The translations under genes were made by a program, and so were the position numbers. DNA of 64,000 nucleotides from positions 2,666,001 to 2,730,000 of the forward strand of contig OX467082.1 in assembly GCA_950106755.1 (NCBI GenBank), written 5' to 3'. The notes under the pieces were generated by a model. The model was not told the DNA's origin and did no database searches. It worked only from the letters and a program-made list of their open reading frames with translations. Of this stretch, positions 27,390 to 39,782 are shown one piece after another; positions within the stretch are counted from its first letter, which is position 1; each line of letters opens with the position of its first letter. Source of the stretch: Climacium dendroides. Its lineage: Eukaryota > Streptophyta > Bryopsida > Hypnales > Climaciaceae.

Positions 27390-28690
27390 ACTTGGGTGCG
27401 TCCGGAGCAACAAGGGGCACTTTGGGATTTCCTATTCCAGATGAGCAGCACATGACTAACTAAAGACTCGCAAGCGAACAGAACAGCTCTCGACGCAGCA
27501 TTCGCATTCGTAGATTTGAAGAGACAGACCACTGACTTGCACCTTCATAGAAGGAGTTTGCAGAATCGTAGATTCTTGAGAAAATACCTTACCTCAATCG
27601 CATCCCGACTTCACCTACATTCATAAGTAATAGATTACGCTCAAAAGACGTAGATTTTATGCAGTAGAGTTAAATTCGATCAAAGCCTGACGATGATCCA
27701 ACAGACGTTTCGTAGATATGATAGATGGACTTGTTTGAGTGAATTCCCGGTGAGGCCTTCCACGCTCACGTGCAGTGGTGTACGTAGATCGAGTACCAGA
27801 AGCGTAGATGTTCGAGAAAACAGTTCAATTCAATCACACGCCGAAGCCGATTCATCTTATTTTTAGTAGATTTGAATGCACAGCAGTACAACGTCCCCGG
27901 CGGTGGCGCCGCGCCTCCCACCTGCGCCCACCAGTAGTGGTAGATTACGCTTAATACACGTAGAGTTTGTGGAAAAATAGTTCATTTTGATCAAAGCCTG
28001 ACGATGATCCCATAGACGCTTGGTAGATATAATGGATCATGGACTTGTGTGAGTGAATTCCCGGTGAGGTTTCCCTGTGATTCTATTAAGCTTACGGGGG
28101 TGTCTGAGTGCGCGCTCTGGGGTCGGGATTCTGCGTCGGGAATTTCAAGTCGGGACTCGTGAGCCACCTGTGGATAGGCTATACGTCGTAGGAGATTCGT
28201 GTGTACTCTACCGCCACCAGCACTTCTTCGCAAATTTCTTGGCGATTCTAGCTGAAGCTCCGTGCATCTTACAACAAAAAGTGTATTGAGAATGATTCCT
28301 AGTAGAGAGGAGATGAGATTAAAGACCGAATCGCGAATCTCGAAACAACGATTGAGCGTTTCCAATGCAAATCGAAGATCCGTTTGCATTTGCCAAGGAG
28401 TAATTAAGAAACTGAAAATATATACATCGTGTTCATTACATTCATTGTCTCAGCAACATCATCGATGCGAGCATACTTTGCAGACATGCATGTGCAGCGG
28501 CGCATTGCTCACACTCTCATCAGAATCAATCCTTGCTTCTCGGGAATGACTGACCCTCGAAACCCTAAACCCTAAAAATGCTTTCAGCCACACCAAAACT
28601 GAGTCCCTGCGCTTCCACATGCATGCATTCGTGGTGCTCGAATAAGTGATTGCTTCCGGGTTCATATCCCTCTCGTTTCGTTTCATTCGG
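27390..28690 (-). repeat. ATCTACG island F with conserved extension
   Basis: Six exact heptamers lie between 27509 and 27809, and degenerate ones continue to about 28030. From 28040 to 28690 a conserved extension follows. It includes GGTGAGGTTTCCCTGTG, a GCGCGCTC segment and a telobox pair near 28560. The extension is shared with the island at 35.3 kb. The island starts at GTCCGGAGCAA. Whether the extension is an old gene fragment is not clear. Confidence 0.7.
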
Positions 28691-29849
28691 AGAATAAGCT
28701 CTCGTAGGCTTCACGCTCATTCCGATGCTCTGCGAGTCCGACCCAAAATGAAGTCCAAAATCCTTCCACCGCGTTGCTCCATCCTGCCGAAAATTTAACT
28801 AGTCCAGCATCGACTGCACTGCCAGAATTGGGATACAGAATGAGAATTGGCCGCATGCCACTTCAGAGTGTGCAAATTCGAAGTTTTTTTTTGAAATGTA
28901 ATGCCCTCATTTGTTTAGCTTTGGGACTGTAGAAGAATTTTACTAATCCATGTAGATCATATACCATTAATCTCAGGCCTAGGATGCAATCAAAGAATGT
29001 TCAATGATGTGCAATTAAGTACGGTCGTCTGATTCTTGTCATTAGGAAACTGGTTTTGGATCAGTGCTTTGGGGGTGTTCGCGATGATTGATTTTCACGC
29101 CTACTTTGAAGATTGAGAAGAGAATTAAGAAATCCCAGTGCGTAATTCTTAATTGTAGAGAATGATTTCACAGTTTTGATCAACGGCGGACTGGAGGACC
29201 TGGTTCATTGCACGGGATTTCTCAGGGAGTGTCGACCTTTTCTTGCATGAAGTTGGGTTGCAGATCGAAGTTGACATGGTCAGCTAGCTAGCGAGCCGCG
29301 GGACATGGAATAAACCATCCATATAGTAGCCATGAATACACATAATCGAAATATCAACCTGCTCGGTTGCTCTTCTGCTCCACACTCTGTTCTGCACCCA
29401 TGAAGAGAAAACAATACACAGCAGTTGTAATGGTTCACCTTCTAATGGTTTCATATTCGGTCAAACGGTCTTCATCTTTCTTTCATCTTTCTTTCATCTT
29501 TCTTATGGTCAAATGGTGTTACGATGAAAGAAGGTACAATGTACGCACCTTGTGTATGTGTTGCATATGAATGCACCAGACAGAAAATCAGAAACCACGT
29601 ACGAAGCAGAAGGCTTAGCTCCGACCTCCATTTTCCACTAGAACTGCAGAATTCTCGCCAATTTTCGCCAATTCTCGCCAATTCCCAATTTTTTACCAAA
29701 TCACGAGAACTGAATTTGCGGGATTTCATTTCGGAACGCACTGCATCTCCGTCATTTCTGCTGCGGACTCGGAGGAGAATCGCGGGTCCAATCGGGTCAA
29801 ACTGTGTCCATGCTGCTTCGATGTGCGCGGTTTGTTTACACCACCCTGG
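28691..29849. other. Moderate-GC region without a supported gene
   Basis: A telobox pair lies just left of it and short tandem repeats lie within it. Overlapping frames of 111 to 155 codons at 29472-29939 do not resemble known proteins. Confidence 0.4.
29469..29503. repeat. Short tandem repeat, CATCTTTCTTT x3
   Basis: Three 11 bp units are followed at 29650-29690 by another short tandem of GCCAATTYTC-type units. Confidence 0.8.
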
Positions 29850-29960
29850 AAATATGTAGATTGAGTCAGTGAAGCGTAGATTTTGGGGAATATAGTCGGT
29901 TTCGACTGTAGCCTGACGATGATCCGACGAAGGATTCATAGATGTAGGGGGACTCCAGAG
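29850..29960 (-). repeat. ATCTACG island G (small)
   Basis: There is one exact CGTAGAT at 29875 plus the family context (GCCTGACGATGATCC). It is a truncated copy. Confidence 0.55.
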
Positions 29961-30423
29961 TAAGACTCACACGAATTTCCATCTGGTTTATACTTGTGGC
30001 GAGATTGAGGGCTGGGTGGAACTCTCCAAGTTTGAACCAATAGGATTGCTCTATTTCTCCAAATCTGGCCAAGGGTTTTATAGGCCGGGTTGCAACCACC
30101 ACTCATCTTAGGTGGTTTTGGCAACCAAGGGAGCAATTAGGGCGAGATTTTGGGTGGCCCGATTTCCCATTTAAGGTTGGATTGAGGTTGAATTGGGCTA
30201 TTCCATTGGATCATACAAATCTCCACCATCTACTAATGCAAAGTCTTTTGTTTTCTATTTTGGTGCATGCTTGTTAATTGTGAGTTCAAGAAACTTTCAC
30301 CAATATCCATTACTAAATTTTTGGAGGTCAATCTGTTGTCAATATTTTAGTTTGAAAATTGGGAGCAATGAGGCAATGAGCTAAGTTTGGGAGCTCTAGG
30401 ACAGAAGTGTATATAATTTATAA

Positions 30424-31360
30424 TCATACTACTAAAATCATAACTTCCTTTGTAATATCACAAATGCTACCATTAATACTAGGGGCTCGTGCTTGCTATG
30501 CTACACATTCATTGTATCACATATTAGTAAAATTTTGATATATTTGAATAGAATGCATGATAATGATTTCAATAAGTCTTTAAAATAATTATTTTAAATA
30601 TTTTATAAAAATATTTTCAATCCTACATACATAGAAATTGTATTTTCACACAATGTGATATTATAGAAATAGAGTAGCAATTTGCAATCACTTTTGTAAT
30701 ATCACTTCTTACAAAGGGTGATATTATAGAAATAATATAGTTATTGCAATTGAGGTGATATTAAAGAGGATCCATAGGATGATATTATAGAGGTAGCAAT
30801 TCCGTTGCTTCTCTTGGCTTTACACTTCTTTGCACTTCTATGATTTTGTGCTTTTGTGAGCTTTGAGCTTTCATGATTTCAATTTTCTATTGCTACTACC
30901 AAATGATTTTGAAAAATTTATTCAATTGAAGCAATTTTGGATTCTACAACAATTAAGTTGTTCACAAAAATTTTGAGATTTATAAGTTTTTCTTTTTAAT
31001 TCTTCAATTTGGATTGCCATTTTTTATAACAATGGAGTCAAATTTCTAATGCATTCTAATATATGTGTATCTTTTATAGTATTTACCATTGCATATGTTT
31101 CATTCATCATTCAATAAATTTCTATTGTGCATTTCAATATACTTTATAGTATTTACCATTGCATATGTTTCATTCATCATTCAATAAATTTCTATTGTGC
31201 ATTTCAATATACGCTTACTTATAAAAAAAATTATACAAAGATTTTAGTCATTTTTATTTGAAGATTTATTGAAATTCTTGCTCTACATTCTATCTAATAC
31301 GTAAAAATTCTTATAAAATTCTAATGATGAATGCGTAGCATAGCAAGCGCCAACTGCTAG
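30424..31360 (+). mobile_element. Helitron-like element, copy 2 (937 bp)
   Basis: It has the same TC start and CTAG end as the copy at 20850. A 70 bp internal segment is tandemly duplicated at about 31,073-31,212, which explains the greater length. It is followed at once by another copy. Confidence 0.6.
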
Positions 31361-32210
31361 TCATACTACTAAAATCATAACTCCCTCTGTAATATCACAA
31401 ATGCTACCATTAATACTAGGGACTCGTGCTTGCTATGCTACGCATTCATTGTATCACATATTAGTAAAAATTTGATATATTTGAATAGAATGCATGATAA
31501 TGATTTCAATAAGTCTTTAAAATAATTATTTTAAGTATTTTATAAAAATATTTTCAATCCTGCATACATAGAAATCATATTTTCACACAATGTGATATTA
31601 TAGAAATAGAGTAGCAATTTGCAATCACTTTTGTAATATCACTTCTTACAAAGGGTGATATTATAGAAATAATATAGTTGTTGCAATTGAGGTGATATTA
31701 AAGAGGATCCATAGGGTGATATTATAGAGGTAGTAAATCCATTGCTTCTTTGCACTTCTATGATTTTGTGCTTTTATGAGCTTTGAGTTTTCATGATTTC
31801 AATTTTCTATTGCTACTACCAAATGATTTTGAGAAATTTATTCAATTAAAGTGATTTTGGATTCCACAACAATTAAGTTGTTTAAATAGTTTTTGAGATT
31901 TATAAGTTTTTCTTTTTAATTCTTCAATTTGGGTTGCCATTTTTTGTAACAATGGAGTCAAATTTTTAATGCATTCTAATGTATGTGTATTTTTTTAGTA
32001 TTTGTCATTGTGTGTATTTCATTCATCATTCAATAAATTTCTATTGTACATTTTAAAATATGCTTACTTATAAAAAAAAATTAAACAAAAATTTTAGTCA
32101 TTTTTATTTGAAAATTTATTGAAAATTTTATTCTGCATTCTATCTAATACGTAAAAAAATTTATAAAATTCTAATGATGAATGCGTAGCATAGCAAGCGC
32201 CAACCGCTAG
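31361..32210 (+). mobile_element. Helitron-like element, copy 3 (850 bp), head-to-tail with copy 2
   Basis: It starts TCATACTACT directly after the CTAG of the previous copy and ends CGCTAG before T. It carries the intact inverted pair GCTTGCTATGCTACGCATTC and its inverse. Confidence 0.6.
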
Positions 32211-32465
32211 TATATTATATAAAATTATTATAATATGATATATACAATTTTGTTCGTTGATAAGATGTTCTATAAAATTATTCTTAACTAACTATGAGAA
32301 TTTAAAGCTTATTTGGTTCAATGATTTTTAAATAATTCAACATAAGATGTTTATTTTTATAATATTTAGTACATGTTTATTTGGTAGAGTTGTTCTTAAT
32401 TTCTAAATGCCCAAGGCACTAAATTTTGGTGTCAACAATATTTTGAAGTCTGATAAAACTTAACC

Positions 32466-32509
<44 letters not shown>

Positions 32510-33259
32510 TTTTTAAGTCTAATTTTATCATCAAAAATGCAATTTTGAAAAGGATTGATTATGATTTTTTTAATTCATGATTTTTGTACAAGAGTGTCCA
32601 TCGCAATCTTGACTTTCATAGTATTGAGGGCTTTTGGAAATGAGCTGCAAATACACTAAATCTTGGAGAAAAATTCACATTAAAGATTTTTTTCTTTAAA
32701 ATTGTAGAGTAGATTTTGAGAAGCCATAAATTGATTGGGGTTATGCATGGAGTTATGCCTTTTATCCTCATATTTTTTTGGTGACCCAATTTGTTTCTTA
32801 TTTTTTAGACTTTTGTGTAATTAGTTATGAATTTTTTTAAGTTGAAAGGCAATGGTCATTAAAAGTGGCTATGTCCTAAAATGTGCTAGTACATTTGATA
32901 AAGCAAAATGTACCTCTTTGTCATGAACACTCTTAGAATATGGGTGCATTTTAGTACTTTTAGCTTTTATTTTAAAACTTAGTTTGACATTTTATTTTAT
33001 TTCTTTCTAACAAAACTAGCAAAATAAAAAATTAATTTATACAAAAAAATCACTACACTACAATATATACTTATTTGAAAATTGTAAGATTTTTTGAGCT
33101 TATTTCATATTCGATATGATTTTTTTTCCCAAATTCTTCAACTAATCATACTAATTTCAAATTTTGTGCAAAGTTTTGAAAATTTTATGGTTTATTGAAG
33201 TAATATGATTTCTTGTTTAACAATAGAACAAAAAACAAACAAAATTTTAGTCATAAATA
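32211..33259. other. AT-rich region without recognised genes
   Basis: It contains the TA microsatellite and nothing else that I can assign. Confidence 0.6.
32470..32502. repeat. (TA)n microsatellite
   Basis: An uninterrupted run of about 16 TA units. Confidence 0.95.
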
Positions 33260-34530
33260 TACTTAAAGTGTGGAGGACATTCTTGTTTTGTTTTGTATAT
33301 GAATTTTCGGTTCCTTTGGTTCCTTATTTGAAATGAGATGTTAATACACAATTTCTTACATTATTAATATTGAGGTGAAGGACCTTGGAGTATATTCAAT
33401 CATTTTTTTAAAGCAAGAGTAGGACCCATTAAACCTTTGTTGTAAAATATAGCCATGCTCTTTGTATCCAATACTTAGTTGCTACCTTAGTTTATAGAAA
33501 TGGGTTCTATGAAAATTATCTCCTATGGAGCCCATTTTAGATTCCTTAAGAAGTTAGGTAGGATCTATTGACTTCATTATTTTGAATTTTTGCATGAACT
33601 GTTGAGAATAAAAATTTGCTCAGAAAGTTGCTTACAAATTCAAATACAAAATCATATTTGATAGTAATCATCACATCTATTGCATAATGATATTGAACTC
33701 ATATATATGTTCAAATAGCATTGATTTGTCTTATAAGTGTGTGTTATGAAACAAACTTATGAATGGTTATTTATTTTAATAAAAGAGGAAGATAGTTTTA
33801 CCCAATGGGGAATTTCATTAAAATGGTGATTATTCCCTGAAAATGGCACAAAGGGGGACTACAAAATGGAAGAAATTCATAGAAAGATGACACAAGGGTG
33901 AAGAAATCTGGGAGTTGTATTGTAATTTGGACTTGTTGGGGACAAAATTGACACATCTATGAGGTTAACATGCTAAGAAGCGTTGTCGTATGTGCTCTTG
34001 ACTCGCGTAAATGGCATGCAAAATATTGCCATTTTAATGAAATTTCCCATGCATTTCTTTGTGTACTAGTGCAATTCATGTTGAAGAAATCATCATTGGT
34101 AAAAATAATCCTTCTTTGAAAAAGTTATAAACATATGTAAATTCATTTTATAACATTCACTTATAAGATAAATTAGTGAACTTCATTGCAAGGTTGAGTT
34201 TGATTAGGCTTGGATTTTTAAGTTGGTCAATCTTTACAATAATAATGAAATGTTTTGAATTTTGAATTTGTAGTCCCCTTTTGTGCCATTTTCATGGAAT
34301 AATCGCCATTTTAATCACTAGTATCAACAATAAAGAAATACTCCCACATATATACAAACTAATCTTTAAATAAATCATCAATTCATTGTAAAAACTAAAA
34401 AATTGAGTTTGATTACACATGTTGTCAATTTTCTCTCAAATAGAAATTAATTAATTACAAAGAAAAACATTAGTATCAACAATCATAAAAATATTCCCAT
34501 AGAAAAACCCATTAGAAGTAAGGTCGGGCC
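33260..34530 (+). repeat. Segmental duplication, copy 1
   Basis: It is a direct-orientation paralogue of 36955-39970, for example at ATATAGCCATGCTCTTTGT and ATTCATTGTAAAAACT. This copy lacks the 588 bp and 204 bp insertions and carries its own 246 bp element. Confidence 0.75.
33805..34050. mobile_element. MITE family 1-related short element (246 bp)
   Basis: Both ends match the family (ATGGGGAATTTCATTAAAAT and its inverse). The interior is different and shorter, and the flanks CCCA and GCAT are not a clean duplication. An inverted fragment of its left end lies near 34,270-34,316. Confidence 0.6.
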
Positions 34531-34654
34531 AATGAAGGGTTGGGAACCAAAATCTCAAGTTGGAAGTTGAAACAAAGGTCTCCTCTATGTCTCTTTTGTT
34601 TACCTGCTTAGACAGGTGATCAAAACCTTGTATGAGCTGTCATCATAGCAAAGC

Positions 34655-35075
34655 TAATAGCCAAATCTCATAGATTGTTTTTTAGGTGGTTGAATGATCA
34701 ATTATGTAGTAGTCATAGTTTAAAGGGTATTTAAGTAGTGGTTTATTTGTATAAGAGGGTAATACATTATGGTGGATTTGGATTAGGTTTAATTGTTGGT
34801 CATATTGGTAAGGAGTTTAATTTAGAGACAATGTTAACATTTGTATATTTTGGTATACTAGGCATGATTTATAGGTATGGTTTAATTGACTAAGGAATTC
34901 TATAGTTGAATTTGTTACAAAGATAAATATAGGCGAAGATTTAAGCCTTGCTTTGGGTACAAGTATTTTGAAGTAATTTTGGGCCTCGAAACACTACAAT
35001 ATTATAGGGGTTAATTAAAAAAATATTTATTTAGATAATTTCATTGAAGAAGATTATTTAGCTAATTTCATTAAA
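34655..35075 (+). repeat. Dispersed direct repeat, copy 2
   Basis: This is the partner of the 25.3 kb repeat. It ends next to a solo end of MITE family 1. Confidence 0.65.
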
Positions 35076-35083
35076 GAAGAATT

Positions 35084-35147
35084 CAGACTCTAAACTATAA
35101 AAGTGCCAAAGTTGTGGAATAATTGCCATTTTAACGAAATTCCCCAT
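35084..35147. mobile_element. MITE family 1, solo end fragment
   Basis: This is a single terminal segment ending CATTTTAACGAAATTCCCCAT. No partner end is present nearby. Confidence 0.6.
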
Positions 35148-35269
35148 ATTTGGAGTCATCTATTCAAAATGGCTAGCAAAAATTAAGAATTTGCTGATTT
35201 TGAAGAAATGCAAAATAAAGAATTCATTAAAATCCATAATTAAAAAAATTTGCTAGGATTTCTAATTGG

Positions 35270-36735
35270 AGTGGGGCGGGGTGGGTCCGGAGCAAGAGAT
35301 TGCAACACTTGGCACTTTGGGATTCCTATTCAACACAGCACTCGTAGATTTGAAGGGGCAGAGCAGAGCAATGACACACGCCCGGGCCACCTGCAGCGGA
35401 CTAAGTAGATTCAGTTACAGAACCGTAGATGTTTGAGAAAACACCTGTCATTAATCACATCCCCACGCTGATCCGTCACACTTTTCATAGATTCAATGGT
35501 ACAACGCGCAGGCTTGCGCAGGCGCCCCAGGCCTCCTCTCCCCCCTTTGCCTTCGTGCGCTCACCTCCACTGGAGTACGGAGATTGAGTCACAGAACCGT
35601 AGATTCTCGAGAATGGAGTTCTGTTCATTCACTCGTCGACGGTGATTCGTATTATTTTTCGTAGATTCGAATGCACAGCAGTGCAACCTCACCCGCGGTC
35701 GTCCCCATGCCTTCCACCTGCCTTCGCGCGCCCAGAAGTACTGGTAGATTACGCTCGAAAATCGTAGATTCTGTGTAGAATAGTTCAATTCGACCGAAGC
35801 CTCACGAAGATCCAATACATGCTTCGTAGATATAATGGATCATGAACTCGCGTGACAGAATTTCCGGTGAGGTTTCCCTGTGTCTGAGTGCGCGCTCTAG
35901 GTTCGGGGTTCTGCGTCGGGAATTTAAAGTCGGGACCGGGGACAGCCACCTGTCGACAGGCTGTCACCGCCACAAGCACTTCTTCACCAATTTCTTGGCA
36001 ATTCTGGAGCTCCGAGGATCTTCCAACAAAAAGGCCCTCAGCCGTTATATTGAGAATGATTCCTAGTAAGGTAGGTACACCCAAAACCGCCACTTTTTGC
36101 TACCGAGCCTATTTTCTATGATTAGACTGGTCGAATTTTCATATGTTCTTGTTGGCGGGTGAAAGGAGGTTCCAACACACCAGAGAACATGGCATTTGGA
36201 TATTGTATACAAAAGTTATGAAGGAACAAAGTTTGGTTCTAAAAGCGTTTCTTTCACATAGGTACAGAATTGATTTTAAAGATGTACATATAGTATAGAT
36301 GGCGGTTTAAGGTTAGTGGCACATTTGGGTGATTTGGGAGATGTACATATAGTATAGATGGCGGTTTAAGGTCGGTGGCACATTTGGATGTACCTACCTT
36401 AGAGAGGAGATTAGAGGTCAACTCTCGAAATCATGAGTGCTTCCAATGAAGATCCTGCATTTCCGTTTGCTAAGGAGATAATTAAGAAACTAAAAACACA
36501 TGCATTGCATTCATTCTATTCACTGTCTCAACAATATCAATCATTGATGTGAGCATACTTAGCAAACATGTGCACTAGCGCATTGCTTACACGCTCATTT
36601 GTTTCAACCATAGTGCACTTCTTAGGAATGACTATGATCATCGAAACTCTAAACCCTAAAATCCTCCTTCAGCCACTTCTATATGCATTCATGATTCTTG
36701 AATTAGTGAATGCATCTAGTTGATGTAGTTGATGT
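35270..36735 (-). repeat. ATCTACG island H with conserved extension
   Basis: Six exact heptamers are at 35343, 35424, 35598, 35660, 35763 and 35825. The conserved extension to about 36,735 parallels that of 27390-28690 and includes an AAACCCTA motif near 36650. A short tandem duplication lies at about 36,275-36,390: ATGTACATATAGTATAGATG occurs twice. The extension shows no intact frame that I recognise. Confidence 0.7.
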
Positions 36736-36744
36736 CCTTGTTTA

Positions 36745-36953
36745 GTCCTAAATGTTTGAAATTTATACTGTTCCTAGATGTTTAAAATCTACATTAGTCC
36801 TAGATGGTATTTTGTTCAAACCAAGTAGTCTGAAGTCTACAAAAGTTCAATTTTTTTGAAAACTATACCTATCCTAGATGACACTTTTCTAGTTTAGATA
36901 GGGTGGTTTGAAAATAGTGCATGGAATACTGCCATTTTAACAAAATTCTTCAT
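36745..36953. mobile_element. MITE family 1, truncated copy
   Basis: The interior words of the family and one degenerate end (GCCATTTTAACAAAATTC) are present. The left end is missing. Confidence 0.55.
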
Positions 36954-37955
36954 ATCTTGTTTAGAGTGTGAATTTTTGTTTCCTTTGGTTATTTATTTGA
37001 AATGAAATGCTAATATATAATTTTTTACATTGTTGATATTGAAGTATAGGACCTAAAGTATATTCAATAATTTTTTTGAAAAGCAAGAGGAATCCCAATT
37101 AAACCTTTATTGTGAAATATAGCCATGCTCTTTGTTTCCAATACTTAATTGCTACTTCCGTAGAATTGAGCTCCATAAAAACTAAACCCTCAAGGACTAC
37201 AGAAACTACTTTGGATTTATTGAGAATGTGGATTCGCTCTATTGACTTCATAATTTTGAATTTTTGAATGAATTTTTTAGAATAAAAAACTTTCTCGAAA
37301 TGTTGCTTATAAATTCAAATACAAAACTAGACTTGATAGTAATCATCACATCTATTGCATAATGATATTCAATTCACATTTATGTTTAGATGGCACTGAT
37401 TTTTCTTAATAGTGTATGTTATAAAATGAACTTGTGAATGGCTATATATTTTTATAAAGGAAGAGTACTTTTACCATCATCTGTGTACTGTAAGAAAAAT
37501 CCCTTTTAGTGCATCTTCTCTTATTGCATAATATATAGTAAAAGAGTTTGTAGATAGTAGGTGGACTTGTATGTGATTCAAGATGGAAAGCTAAATTAAA
37601 TGTTTATAGTACTTGTGTGATTTGATTTTGAGTGCTTGATTGGTAGTACCAATTCTTATGATGAGTAACCAAGTGTAAGGAATTTTTTTTTCAAAAAGGG
37701 ATCAAGGACTTAGAGCACATATAATTGACTATAGTAATTTCTTCAAGAATTTTGCAAAAAGCTATAGTTTATCATTCATTCATTTGCAAATAAGGCCTAG
37801 ATCATGATATTAGTCTTAATAAATACTGAATAAAGACAAGCACAAAATTGCTATGGTAGTCCCAACTATATATGCCTTACTCTCCAACTTTGCGTGTGTG
37901 GATGGGGTAGCTTTGCAATTAATTTTTTCATGTGCTCTAGTCATTTTGTTGTCAA

Positions 37956-38543
37956 CCCGGGGGGTGCACTATAAAGGAAGTTCATGGGTGAGGAGCGACC
38001 AAACCCTAACTACCCATTTCTACTTTTCCTAATTACTTTCTAATAAGCTATAATTTCAACCTACAATTTTGAGCTTTGTTTAACAATGTATATAGGTTTC
38101 TATTGCCAAAAATTTCAATCCTAAATAACATGTGATATATTGTTTGGAAAAGATTGAAAAATGAACTAAAATGGTATGTTTTTTCAACTAAAATATTTAT
38201 AGAGATCACATGAAGATGACTATTGTATCAATATTAAGCCAAAATAAACTTTCAGTAAAAAACTATTTTATAGATTTTTTTTTATTTTTCAAATTTTTTA
38301 TATATAATATAGGGGTGTGAAAGTTATTTTTAGCTTTACAGTGTATTTCTTTTCTTCTAAAATTTGTAACTAATTCTTATTAACATAAAAAATATCAATA
38401 ATTTAGAACATAAACTTTCAAAGTAGAAAAATCTATTTATATATTTTTTTTAAGAAAAAAAATAAAAGTTTAGGATATAATATAGGGGGTCCAAAATTTG
38501 GTCGCTCCTCACCCATGAACTTCCTTTGTAGTGCACTCCCAGG
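37956..38543 (+). mobile_element. 588 bp inverted-repeat element, copy 1 (TSD GTTGTCAA)
   Basis: The terminal repeats of over 40 bp contain GGTGCACTATAAAGGAAG. The 8 bp duplication GTTGTCAA is at 37948-37955 and 38544-38551. The interior is AT-rich and non-coding. An 8 bp duplication fits hAT-like elements. Confidence 0.85.
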
Positions 38544-38962
38544 GTTGTCAAACTTTATCCTAGGTGGGCCCAATTTTAATATTCCAAACTTGAAATAATA
38601 TAAGTATTCCAATCAGACTTAAATAAATGTGATCTCTCCAAATGCATAAATCTCTCTTAATATATAGTCCCAACACCATGCACTAAAAGGTTCTACTTAT
38701 AGTGCAATTCACATTGAAGATATCATCATAAATATCATTTGTAAAAATATTCCTTCTTTGTAAAAGATTTATAATCATACATAAATTCATTTCATAACAT
38801 GCACTAATAAGACAAATTAGTGAACTTGGTTTTAAGGCTAAATTCAATGATGAGGTTCAAATTTGAGGTTGGTCAAATCGTCACAAAAATAATGAAATGT
38901 TTCAAATTTCTAACCCTAAACACTAGCATCAACAATCAAGGAAATACTTCCATATATATCAT

Positions 38963-39550
38963 CTCGGGGAGTGCATTACAAAGGAAGTTCATGGGTGAGG
39001 AGCAACCAAATTTTGGACCCCTTGTATTATTATATCCTAAAATTTTATTTTTTTCTAAAAAAAATATATGAATAGACTTTTCTACTTTGAAAGTTTATAT
39101 TCTAAATTATTGATATTTTTTTATGTTAATAAGAATTAGTTACAAATTTTAGAAGAAAAAAGATACATTGTAAAGCTAAAAATAACTTTCACACCCCTAT
39201 ATTATATAAGAAAAAAAATTGAAAAAAAAAAATCTATAAAATAGTTTTTTACTGAAAGTTTATTTTGGCTTAATATTGATACAATAGTCATCTTCATGTG
39301 ATCTCTATAAATATTTTAGTTGAAAAAACATACCATTTTAGTTCATTTTTCAATCTTTTCCAAACAATATATCACATGTTATTTAGGATTGAAATTTTTG
39401 GCAATAGAAACCTATATACATTGTTAAACAAAGCTCAAAATTGTAGGTTGAAATTATAGTTTATTAGAAAGTAATTAGGAAAAGTAGAAATGGGTAGTTA
39501 GGGTTTGGTCGCTCTTCACCCATGAACTTCCTTTGTAGTGCACCCCCGGG
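38963..39550 (-). mobile_element. 588 bp inverted-repeat element, copy 2 (TSD TATATCAT)
   Basis: It has exactly the same length as the copy at 37956 and the opposite orientation, with very high similarity. The perfect 8 bp duplication TATATCAT is at 38955-38962 and 39551-39558. Confidence 0.88.
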
Positions 39551-39578
39551 TATATCATATATACAAACTAATCTTTAA

Positions 39579-39782
39579 CCCTAAAAGGGTCCATAAGCCC
39601 TTTGTGGCCATATAATATATTATAAATATGATGGTACTTGACTAGAAAAACATTGACCAAATATTGTTCAGTACAAAGTAGATTAATAATCATGGTATCA
39701 CATTCTATATAATAAACTACAATTGAAAAGTTATAAGACTAAATATAGGTCATATAGAGGGCCCCCAATGGCCTTTCAAGGG
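39579..39782. mobile_element. TTAA-flanked MITE (204 bp) with an empty site in this window
   Basis: The left end is TTAA|CCCTAAAAGGG and the right end is CCTTTCAAGGG|TTAC. The paralogous segment reads ATCTTTAAATAAATC with no insert at 34366, so the insertion and its TTAA target are read directly. A diverged relative lies at about 8,970-9,165. Confidence 0.8.

Noticed and set aside
28555..28585. Telomere-like AAACCCTAAACCCTAAA
   Set aside because: Only two units. This is the common plant telobox type of promoter motif, not an interstitial telomere.
29472..29939. 155-codon minus-strand frame with overlapping 111-codon + strand frame
   Set aside because: Both strands are open because of local GC content and short tandem repeats; no domain or splice structure supports a gene.
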